Assembly (NCBI GenBank): GCA_009783365.1
Contig: WRHG01000075.1
Span: forward strand, 1 to 8,276
Length of the DNA: 8,276 nucleotides
Reading direction: 5' to 3'
Source: Clostridia bacterium
GTDB lineage: Bacteria > Bacillota_A > Clostridia > Christensenellales > Aristaeellaceae
Shown here: one piece after another, positions 1 through 5,314 of the stretch
How positions within the stretch are numbered: position 1 is the stretch's first letter
Layout of the letters: every line of letters begins with the position of its first letter
Made by a program: the position numbers and the translations under genes
Notes under the pieces: model-generated
Told to the model about the DNA's origin: nothing
The model's database searches: none
What the model saw: the letters and a program-made list of their open reading frames with translations, nothing else

Positions 1-1056
1 GATCCCGAGGACATCCAGGAGGTAGTCGAAGGCGCGTATCAGTATGTCTTTAAGCACTTAATGAATATGGATCTACAGCTTCCCCTGCCGCGACTTACCT
101 GGCGTGACGCCATGGCCCGCTTTGGCAGCGATAAGCCGGACACCCGCTTCGGTATGGAGATCCATGATGTGGGAAGTACGGTCAAAGGCTGTGGCTTTCA
201 AGTATTTGAAAGCGCGCTGGCAAAACAAGAAACCGTCTGCGCCATTTGCGCAGAGGGCGCCGCTGGAATGAGCCGCAAGGAAATAGACTCCTTGGGCGAG
301 TTTGTAAAAACCTATCATGTGAAGGGTCTGGCTTGGGCCGTTGTGAACGAGGACGGAACGCTGCGGTCCAGCTTCGCGAAAGCCATGCAGGGAGATAGTA
401 TGGGGCAGTTACTGACAGCTGTGAATGCTCGTCCCGGAGACGCCGTTTTTGTGATCGCGGATCGTAAGAACGTGGCGCTGAGCGCTATGGGTCAGCTGCG
501 GCTTCGTCTGGGTAAAGAACTGGGCCTGATCGACCCGAAGCGGTACCAACTGCTCTGGGTGACCGAATTTCCTTTGTTGGAGTGGGATGAGGAATCCGGA
601 CGTTTCACGGCTATGCACCATCCATTTACCAACGTGATGGATGAAGATGTGGCGCTGATGGAGTTTGAACCCGGCGCCGTGCGAGCCAAAGCCTATGACC
701 TGGTAGTAAACGGCCTGGAGATGGGCAGCGGCTCCATCCGTATCCACCAAAGAGACATGCAGGAGAAGATGTTTGCCCTGCTGGGTTTTTCAAAGGAAGA
801 GGCTTGGGCCCGGTTTGGATTTTTGCTGGAGGCCTTTCAATATGGAACGCCGCCTCACGGTGGTTTTGCGTTCGGTATTGACCGGATGGTGATGATGCTC
901 AACGGGGCGGAGAGCCTGCGGGAGGTTATTGCGTTTCCCAAGATCCAAAACGGAACATGTATGATGATGGAAACGCCGGCAGCCGTGCATCAAGAACAGC
1001 TGGAGCAGCTTCGGATTCGTATGGAGCTTGAAGAGCCCGGTTGTCAGAAGGAGTGA
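1..1056 (+). CDS. aspS: Aspartyl-tRNA synthetase, C-terminal part (5' end outside window)
   Basis: This enzyme charges tRNA-Asp with aspartate in the cytoplasm. The reading frame is open from base 1, and the 20 codons before the first ATG (base 61) read as AspRS sequence, so the gene is cut by the window edge and does not start at that ATG. About 351 residues remain of a family usually near 590; the anticodon-binding OB fold and class II motifs 1 and 2 must lie upstream. Visible are the conserved block RFGSDKPDTRFGMEI, the bacterial-type GAD insertion domain after it, the return to the catalytic core at LLWVTEFPLLEW and MHHPFT, the GSGSIRIH segment, and class II motif 3 (GFAFGIDRMVMML) followed by REVIAFPK. 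It ends with TGA at 1054-1056. A promoter for the next genes overlaps its last codons. Whether it also charges tRNA-Asn cannot be judged, because the discriminating residues are in the missing N-terminal domain. Confidence 0.97.
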   Translation, partial: DPEDIQEVVEGAYQYVFKHLMNMDLQLPLPRLTWRDAMARFGSDKPDTRFGMEIHDVGSTVKGCGFQVFESALAKQETVCAICAEGAAGMSRKEIDSLGEFVKTYHVKGLAWAVVNEDGTLRSSFAKAMQGDSMGQLLTAVNARPGDAVFVIADRKNVALSAMGQLRLRLGKELGLIDPKRYQLLWVTEFPLLEWDEESGRFTAMHHPFTNVMDEDVALMEFEPGAVRAKAYDLVVNGLEMGSGSIRIHQRDMQEKMFALLGFSKEEAWARFGFLLEAFQYGTPPHGGFAFGIDRMVMMLNGAESLREVIAFPKIQNGTCMMMETPAAVHQEQLEQLRIRMELEEPGCQKE

Positions 1057-1069
1057 AATCTGCTATACT
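1041..1069 (+). promoter_or_regulatory. Sigma-A-type promoter for the Asp23-nusB-ispA unit
   Basis: A -35 box TTGTCA (1041-1046) and a -10 box TATACT (1064-1069) are separated by exactly 17 bp; each differs from consensus at one base. Transcription should start near 1075-1078, leaving a leader of about 65 bases before the ATG at 1142. The -35 box lies within the final aspS codons, so the promoter is embedded in that gene's end. No binding site for a known regulator was recognised around it. Confidence 0.7.
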
Positions 1070-1079
1070 GAGGGCAAGA

Positions 1080-1110
1080 ATCCGGGACTTGTATCCCTGT
1101 TTCCCCGGAT
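1080..1110 (+). other. Inverted repeat in the leader between aspS and the Asp23 gene
   Basis: ATCCGGG (1080-1086) and CCCGGAT (1104-1110) are perfect 7-base complements around a 17-base loop. On the transcript from the promoter above, this hairpin would form almost at the 5' end. It could stabilise that RNA, or help end aspS transcripts that read through. It is followed by GGTGTTTTGA rather than a clean U-run, so calling it an intrinsic terminator is not justified. Confidence 0.4.
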
Positions 1111-1141
1111 GGTGTTTTGAACCATAGGAGGTGCGAGTCCC

Positions 1142-1723
1142 ATGGCTGCCAAGAAAAGCAATTTGCCGCTTAGCCTGGAGCAGGATCAGGATACCACGGG
1201 AACCATCACCTACGCCAATGAGGTGATCGCGGTGATTTCCGGCGTCGCCGCCAACGAGGTGGAAGGGATTGCCGGTATGTGCTCAAGCGGCGGTATTTCG
1301 GATGTTTTTACGCGCTATAAGTACATCACCAAGGGCGTAAAGGTGGAGATCGGCTCTGAGGAAACGTCCGTTGATTTATATGTGATCGTGGAATATGGCA
1401 CGCCCATCCAGACGGCGGCTCAAAACGTCCAAGAGAATGTCCGCAAGGCGATTGAGACCATGACGGGGCTCCATGTTGTGCGAATTGACGTCCATGTACA
1501 AGGGGTCAGCTTTGAAAAAGAAACAAAGGATACGCTGGCAGGTTTAGAAAGCGCCGCCATTGAAGAGCCTTGCGAGGCGAAGATTGAAGAAACCATAGAA
1601 TCCGCCGACATGTCGCAAACCGAGGGAAACACGAAAGAGCAGGAGAACGATCCGCCTCCTCTGGATTTGGAAGCCGCCGAAGAAGAAACGGAGCGCGCGA
1701 TGAAGGATATGCAGGAAGGATAG
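1142..1723 (+). CDS. Asp23/Gls24 family envelope stress response protein
   Basis: A soluble Asp23/Gls24 (DUF322) protein. In Staphylococcus aureus, Asp23 is an abundant protein held at the membrane by AmaP, and its loss induces cell-wall stress genes. The 193-residue product has no signal peptide or membrane segment. Residues about 19-125 form the domain, with the family pattern ITYANEVIAVISGVAANEVEGIAGM, then KGVKVEIG, VDLYVIVEYG, NVQENVRKAIETMTGL and VDVHVQGVSF-like strands (here IDVHVQGVSF). Residues about 136-193 are an added, strongly acidic and probably disordered tail. The start is set by an AGGAGGT site (1126-1132) nine bases before the ATG. It is the first gene after the promoter in the end of aspS, and the AmaP-type anchor gene follows. 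The family is certain; its exact cellular role here is transferred from other Firmicutes. Confidence 0.93.
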   Translation: MAAKKSNLPLSLEQDQDTTGTITYANEVIAVISGVAANEVEGIAGMCSSGGISDVFTRYKYITKGVKVEIGSEETSVDLYVIVEYGTPIQTAAQNVQENVRKAIETMTGLHVVRIDVHVQGVSFEKETKDTLAGLESAAIEEPCEAKIEETIESADMSQTEGNTKEQENDPPPLDLEAAEEETERAMKDMQEG

Positions 1724-1752
1724 TTCAAACGGCAGTTCACGACACAGTGCGC

Positions 1753-1779
1753 GGGAATTGGTTTTTCGAACCGGTACCC
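1753..1779 (+). other. Intergenic hairpin between the Asp23 gene and amaP
   Basis: This 27-base segment can fold on itself. GGG (1753-1755) pairs with CCC (1777-1779) beyond a single A-A mismatch, and an inner stem centred on GGTT/AACC (1760-1763 with 1769-1772), extended by wobble pairs, closes a TTC loop. It lies 15 bases before the AAGGAGG site of amaP and has no following U-run, so it is not a standard terminator. A role in RNA stability or processing is inference. Confidence 0.35.
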
Positions 1780-1808
1780 TAGGGGAAATCTCCAAGGAGG
1801 CGATGGGA

Positions 1809-2702
1809 ATGACCTTCAAGTTTTATGAACGGTTTTTTGCAGCCGTCGCGGGGCTCATCCTGCTCTTTCTCGGCGTATGCGTGTTGATTCTTGGACTTGG
1901 GATATTTCCATTCTCTTTGGACAGTACTGTCCAAAGCTTTTTACTGGGAGACTTTGTGCCCTGGCAGCGTATTGTGGTGGTGAGTACCGGCTTGATAGCC
2001 TGTGCCTTAGGAATGCACGGCATCTCACTTTTGTTCAGGCGGTACAGGGATCAAGGGTTTATTATGCAGCATACGGAGCATGGAAATGTGAGCATTTCCA
2101 TGCACGCGATGGAGACCATGGTTAAAAAATGCGTAGACACCCACGAAGAGCTTAAAACTGCCCATACGAAGATCCACCGTAGCAGGGAAGGCGTCGTGGT
2201 GGACATGAGAATTATTTTGGCGAACGGGTCAAATATACCATTAACGGTGAACGCCCTGCAAAAGCAAATCAAACATTACATCACATCCTGCTCCGGCGTG
2301 GACGTGAAGGAAGTGCGTGTTATGGTGGAAATGGGCAGCCATTCCTCCAAAAACGCGGAGATGATAACGCCGGAGATGGCAGCCGCTGAGGCCAGCGGCA
2401 ACATTACCTCCTTCACAGAGGCGGGGCAGCAGGCAAGCCCAGACCGCGAGGCTATCGGTGAAAAGGAACCGATCCATCAGAGGCTTTTTAAGCATGAAGG
2501 AATGCCAAGTGTTTTGCCAAAGCCTCCGGTCGAAATATTGGACAGGACGTCGGTTTTCGAGGAATCCGCCGGGATAGAGACGGCTGTGGCGGAGGCGGGA
2601 GAGATTGAAACGGAAGAGCAGGCACAGGCAGAGGATCCTCCGGATGCTCACAATTTGGATCAAGAGGATGTGTGGGATAGCGGCGAAAAGGAGAATGGCT
2701 GA
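1809..2702 (+). CDS. amaP: AmaP-type Asp23 membrane anchor with a long acidic C-terminal tail
   Basis: Membrane anchor for the Asp23 protein encoded just upstream. The 297-residue product has two predicted membrane helices at about 10-31 and 54-76. Between them is a short loop (FPFSLDSTVQSFLLGDFVPWQR), and after them an RRYR positive cluster that places the rest in the cytoplasm. Residues about 84-175 form a degenerate Asp23-like domain (GNVSISMHAMETMV, VVVDMRIIL, VDVKEVRVMVEM), the arrangement known for AmaP. Residues about 176-297 are an extra tail rich in Glu, Ala and Pro; AmaP proteins are commonly under about 200 residues. The start is ATG 1809, eight bases after AAGGAGG (1794-1800); ATG 1803 is only two bases from that site, and an upstream TTG at 1758 has no site. 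The stop TGA overlaps the next ATG by one base. Two long perfect inverted repeats lie within its first 300 bases. Confidence 0.88.
   Translation: MTFKFYERFFAAVAGLILLFLGVCVLILGLGIFPFSLDSTVQSFLLGDFVPWQRIVVVSTGLIACALGMHGISLLFRRYRDQGFIMQHTEHGNVSISMHAMETMVKKCVDTHEELKTAHTKIHRSREGVVVDMRIILANGSNIPLTVNALQKQIKHYITSCSGVDVKEVRVMVEMGSHSSKNAEMITPEMAAAEASGNITSFTEAGQQASPDREAIGEKEPIHQRLFKHEGMPSVLPKPPVEILDRTSVFEESAGIETAVAEAGEIETEEQAQAEDPPDAHNLDQEDVWDSGEKENG
1915..1942 (+). terminator. 22-bp perfect palindrome plus T-run inside amaP; possible attenuator
   Basis: Bases 1915-1936 are a perfect palindrome with arms CTTTGGACAGT/ACTGTCCAAAG and no mismatch. As RNA it gives a 9-bp stem with a GUAC tetraloop, followed by C and five U residues (1938-1942), which is the form of an intrinsic terminator. 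It lies about 110 bases into amaP, where the codons read SLDSTVQS. It could reduce transcription into amaP and the genes beyond while leaving Asp23 production intact. As DNA, it also has the symmetry of a dimeric repressor site. Translating ribosomes would normally suppress it. The structure is seen directly; the function is inferred. Confidence 0.4.
2078..2103 (+). repeat. Perfect inverted repeat, 11-bp arms with 4-base loop, inside amaP
   Basis: GCATGGAAATG (2078-2088) and CATTTCCATGC (2093-2103) are exact reverse complements around the loop TGAG. The codons involved read HGNVSISMH at the start of the Asp23-like domain. No U-run follows, so it is not a terminator. An RNA hairpin this long could stall ribosomes or polymerase or protect the transcript from nucleases; no established element is recognised. 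Confidence 0.5.
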
Positions 2703-2938
2703 TGGAAGAGGGTAAAGGGTTCTGGAAAAACTGTTTTCGCATCGGAACGCCTCAATGCGGCGTGCTGATGGGCATGTTGGGTATTGGGCTTGCATTTTTG
2801 TTTCTTTTTCTTGGATTCTGGAAAACGCTGATGGTGGCGGCTTTTTTTGCGGCCGGATATGTTCTTGGATCCAACAGTAACAAGATTGTTCATATCAAAG
2901 CTTGGATTAATAAGCTTTTTCCACCCAAGGGGGAGTAA
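2702..2938 (+). CDS. DUF2273 family small membrane protein
   Basis: A 78-residue protein with two closely spaced membrane helices at about 20-37 (VLMGMLGIGLAFLFLFLG) and 41-58 (TLMVAAFFAAGYVLG), joined by the FWKT turn typical of DUF2273, and a short basic C-terminus. DUF2273 proteins are regularly encoded with Asp23 and AmaP in Firmicutes and are thought to belong to the same envelope complex, although no biochemical function is established. The start ATG overlaps the amaP stop by one base (TGATG), and AAGGAG lies at 2688-2693, eight bases before it, so translation is probably coupled to amaP. The product is slightly longer at its N-terminus than many family members. The gene ends 34 bases before nusB. 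Confidence 0.88.
   Translation: MEEGKGFWKNCFRIGTPQCGVLMGMLGIGLAFLFLFLGFWKTLMVAAFFAAGYVLGSNSNKIVHIKAWINKLFPPKGE
2897..2920 (+). terminator. Weak terminator-like hairpin at the end of the DUF2273 gene
   Basis: AAAGCTT (2897-2903) and AAGCTTT (2912-2918) pair over 7 bases around an 8-base loop, and the second arm runs into five T residues (2916-2920). The stem is AT-rich and therefore weak, and the element lies inside the coding sequence just before its stop. It could give partial termination between the envelope module and nusB. Full termination is unlikely, because no convincing promoter is visible before nusB. Confidence 0.25.
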
Positions 2939-2972
2939 CCGTCTTAAACGTTAATGGAAATGGAGTGTTCTG

Positions 2973-3422
2973 ATGGGGCGTTCAATGGCCAGGCAGGCTG
3001 CCATGCAACTGTTGTATGGGCAGCTTTCGGGCGGCGAAGCCAGCGACGAATCACTCGAATTAGCTTATGAACAGCTATCCACTGCGAGCAGGAACACGCC
3101 GGCCGCGATTCATCCCACCCCGGAGGAAAGGCGCTATATCAGGGATATCCTTGAGGGTGTGCAGACCCATATGGAAGAACTGGACGGCGTGATTCAGAAG
3201 CATAGCAGCGGGGATTGGGCTTTGTCCAGGGTGTCCTATGTGGATCTGAGTATATTGCGCCTCTGCGCGTACGAACTATTCTATCGCGAGGATATACCAA
3301 ATAACGTTTCCATAAGTGAGGCCATGGAATTGGCGGAGTGTTACAGCGAGCCGAAAAGCAGCCGCTATATCAATGGAGTGCTTGGAGCCATCAATCGTAG
3401 CAGGCAGGATGTATCAATTTGA
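2973..3422 (+). CDS. nusB: Transcription antitermination factor NusB
   Basis: NusB binds boxA RNA together with NusE (ribosomal protein S10) and promotes antitermination, chiefly on rRNA operons. The 149-residue length is normal for the family. The N-terminus (MARQAAMQLLYG) matches the usual short basic opening; the mid-section W-x-L-x-R-x-x-x-x-D-x-x-I-L-R (W82 to R96, then AYEL) and the C-terminal block IPNNVSISEAMELAECYS...SSRYINGVLGAI (108-140) are diagnostic. The start ATG 2973 has GGAG (2962-2965) seven bases upstream; a start at Met5 would fit the family equally well but has worse spacing. The next gene begins 52 bases after the stop. Association of nusB with the Asp23 cluster upstream and folD/xseA downstream is common in Clostridia. 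Confidence 0.95.
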   Translation: MGRSMARQAAMQLLYGQLSGGEASDESLELAYEQLSTASRNTPAAIHPTPEERRYIRDILEGVQTHMEELDGVIQKHSSGDWALSRVSYVDLSILRLCAYELFYREDIPNNVSISEAMELAECYSEPKSSRYINGVLGAINRSRQDVSI

Positions 3423-3474
3423 AGGACACCGAGGTATCCCGCCGGTGTCTTTCGCTGAAAGGCAGATTGATGCC

Positions 3475-4437
3475 ATGGAGGGTGTGCTGGGCTTTGACAC
3501 CAGTTGTTACACTACTTCTATCGCGGCGGCAAGCCGGGACGGCAGCATCCTCTGCTCCGAGCGTATTGTACTGCCTGTGGAAGACGGAAAGCGCGGTCTC
3601 CGTCAAAACGAGGCTGTTTTTGCGCATGTAAGGCAACTTCCCATCGTCATGACGAGGCTGGAAGCAGTAGGGAGGGAGATTCGAATTTGCGCGATAGCGG
3701 CTGCGTCCGGGCCAAAGGATGATGAAGAGAGCTATATGCCGGTTTTTATTGTGGGGCTTTGTTTTGCCCAGGCTATGGCGAGCGCGATGCGGATTCCGCT
3801 TTACAAATTTTCGCATCAGCAGGGGCATATTGCGGCGGGACAAATTGACAACACTTTGACGGATGGAGCTTTTATTGCGTTGCACTTGAGCGGAGGAACC
3901 ACAGAGATGCTGCTCTGCGACCGGGACGCGCCGCGTTTGCTGGGCGGAACGATGGATTTGCATGCCGGGCAGTTGATGGATCGTGTGGGTGTTGCGATGG
4001 GACTGCCCTTTCCAGCCGGACCTGCCATGGAAAGGCTTGCCGCGGGATGTAGGGTGCCTTCACAGGCTCTTTTGCCCGTCAGCCTGACGGGAGGGGATTT
4101 GCGCTGCCATCTCTCCGGCGCGGAGGCGAAGTGTCTGCGATGGGTTCAAAGCGGAGAATTGTCCCCGGAGAAGATCGCCCTTGAAGTTTTTGATTTTTTG
4201 GCGCGGACGATCACGAGGCTTCTAGCGGCAGGATGCCGAGAGACCCGGCTACGTCAGGCCCTGATTGTGGGTGGCGTCGCATCCGCCGATCTCCTTCGCC
4301 GGTTGGTGGCGGAAAGAATGGCAAAGCACCGGTTGGGCCGTGAAGTGCGGGTTGTTTTTGGCAAGGCGAAATACAGCGGTGATAACGGGGCGGGAATCGC
4401 CCGGCTGGGCGTTTACAAACATTGGGGAATATCATAA
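3475..4437 (+). CDS. TsaD/Kae1 paralogue (peptidase M22-like, ASKHA fold), function unknown
   Basis: A 320-residue relative of TsaD, the enzyme that makes t6A37 on tRNA with TsaB and TsaE, but of the divergent clostridial type that accompanies nusB and folD. The N-terminal LGFDTSCYTTS is the nucleotide-fold strand; RGLRQNEAVFAHVRQLP, ESYMPVFIVG, SHQQGH, HLSGGTTEM, LMDRVGVAMGLPFPAGPAMERLA and VGGVAS follow in TsaD order. The three residues aligned with TsaD metal ligands appear intact: H114, H118 and D303 (in SGDNGAGIA). The canonical SGGHT loop is SGGTT. ATG 3475 is chosen because it places GFDTS near residue 6, as in relatives; its ribosome site (AAAGG, 3458-3462) is weak and distant. An in-frame ATG at 3409 would overlap nusB by 14 bases and add 22 unrelated residues. 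The old name glycoprotease/sialoglycopeptidase should not be taken as its function. Confidence 0.82.
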   Translation: MEGVLGFDTSCYTTSIAAASRDGSILCSERIVLPVEDGKRGLRQNEAVFAHVRQLPIVMTRLEAVGREIRICAIAAASGPKDDEESYMPVFIVGLCFAQAMASAMRIPLYKFSHQQGHIAAGQIDNTLTDGAFIALHLSGGTTEMLLCDRDAPRLLGGTMDLHAGQLMDRVGVAMGLPFPAGPAMERLAAGCRVPSQALLPVSLTGGDLRCHLSGAEAKCLRWVQSGELSPEKIALEVFDFLARTITRLLAAGCRETRLRQALIVGGVASADLLRRLVAERMAKHRLGREVRVVFGKAKYSGDNGAGIARLGVYKHWGIS

Positions 4438-4459
4438 ATATGTAGCCAAGGAGGAGAAC

Positions 4460-5314
4460 ATGACCGCAACGCTGTTGGATGGAAAGATCATCGCCCAAGA
4501 GGTGGAAAGCCATGTGTTGGGAAGAGTGGGAGCGCTGAAAGCGAAAGGCTGTACCCCAGGGCTCCTGGTGCTATTGATCGGGGAGGATCCCGCCAGCCAA
4601 ACCTATGTGGGCAACAAGGAAAAAGCATGTGAACGCCTGGGTATTGCCTCAAAGACCCTGCGCTTTCCGGAGGGCATTACCCAGGAAGCGCTGGAGAGCA
4701 TAATTCTCGAGGCGAATCAGGATCCGGCCGTTCATGGGATCCTGGTGCAGTTGCCCCTCCCACAGGGGCTTGATGGAAATAAGGCCTTGGACCTTATCCT
4801 CCCGGAGAAAGACGTGGATGGTTTTCATAATATCAATGCGGGGAAGACGATGCGGGGAGAAGACGGCGTAGTGGCCTGCACCCCAAAAGGAGCCCTGTAC
4901 ATGCTAAAAAGCGCCGGAATTCCTATTTCCGGCAAGGAGGCCGTGGTGGTAGGCCGCAGCAATATCGTGGGTAAACCTATGGCGCTGCTGCTGATGCAGG
5001 AGAACGCCACGGTGACGGTTTGCCATAGCCGTACGGCGAATTTACCGGAGCATACCCGAAGAGCGGACATTTTGGTGGCGGCTATCGGCAGGGCGAAGTT
5101 CATCACCGGAGATATGGTGAAGGACGGCGCTGTGGTAGTGGACGTGGGCGTAAACCGGGTAGACGGCAAGCTCTGTGGGGATGTGGATTTTGAAGCGGTT
5201 TGCCAAAAAGCGAGCTATATCACGCCGGTGCCTGGTGGCGTGGGCAAAATGACCATCGCCATGCTGATGGAGAATACGGTGGCGGCGGCGGAAAAAGCGT
5301 GGCAAAGATCGTGA
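4460..5314 (+). CDS. folD: Bifunctional methylenetetrahydrofolate dehydrogenase/cyclohydrolase
   Basis: FolD interconverts 5,10-methylene-, methenyl- and 10-formyl-tetrahydrofolate, normally with NADP, feeding purine and formyl-Met-tRNA synthesis. The 284-residue length is typical. Visible are the YVGNKEKAC motif with the active-site Tyr49 and Lys53, GILVQLPLP (93-101) with Gln97, KDVDGFH (117-123) containing the folate-binding Asp, the Rossmann segment VVGRSNIVGKP (163-173), and the C-terminal PVPGGVGKMT (256-265). In the last motif the residue after GGVG is Lys, where Pro is common in other FolD proteins. The start ATG 4460 follows AAGGAGG (4448-4454) by five bases and lies 22 bases after the previous stop; the frame is open further upstream, but nothing there fits. 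The coding end overlaps the likely xseA start by 16 bases. Confidence 0.97.
   Translation: MTATLLDGKIIAQEVESHVLGRVGALKAKGCTPGLLVLLIGEDPASQTYVGNKEKACERLGIASKTLRFPEGITQEALESIILEANQDPAVHGILVQLPLPQGLDGNKALDLILPEKDVDGFHNINAGKTMRGEDGVVACTPKGALYMLKSAGIPISGKEAVVVGRSNIVGKPMALLLMQENATVTVCHSRTANLPEHTRRADILVAAIGRAKFITGDMVKDGAVVVDVGVNRVDGKLCGDVDFEAVCQKASYITPVPGGVGKMTIAMLMENTVAAAEKAWQRS

Noticed and set aside
1758..1808. TTG start at 1758 that would lengthen AmaP by 17 residues
   Set aside because: There is no ribosome site before it, and it falls inside the intergenic hairpin, while ATG 1809 has AAGGAGG at ideal spacing directly before two membrane helices.
3409..3474. ATG 3409 as start of the TsaD paralogue, overlapping nusB
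   Set aside because: It would add 22 residues with no family resemblance before the LGFDTS strand, and has no spaced ribosome site. It remains possible as a coupled start but is less likely.
3494..3522. TTGACA boxes at 3494 and 3845 as internal promoters
   Set aside because: Neither has a credible -10 box at 16-18 bp, and both encode conserved protein segments.
4075..4091. Hairpin CCCGTCA/TGACGGG in the TsaD paralogue, and similar 7-bp stems at 236-254, 2382-2399, 4913-4933 and 5361-5381
   Set aside because: Seven-base stems with short loops are expected several times by chance in a window of this length, and none has a T-run.
3475..4437. Calling this gene tsaD (the t6A synthase)
   Set aside because: Motifs are divergent (SGGTT for SGGHT), the neighbourhood matches the clostridial paralogue group, and no tsaB or tsaE is nearby. 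A genome-wide check would settle it.
4412..4440. TTTACA and TAAATA before folD as a promoter
   Set aside because: Spacing is 17 bp, but the -10 box matches consensus at only three positions and the genes are tightly packed.
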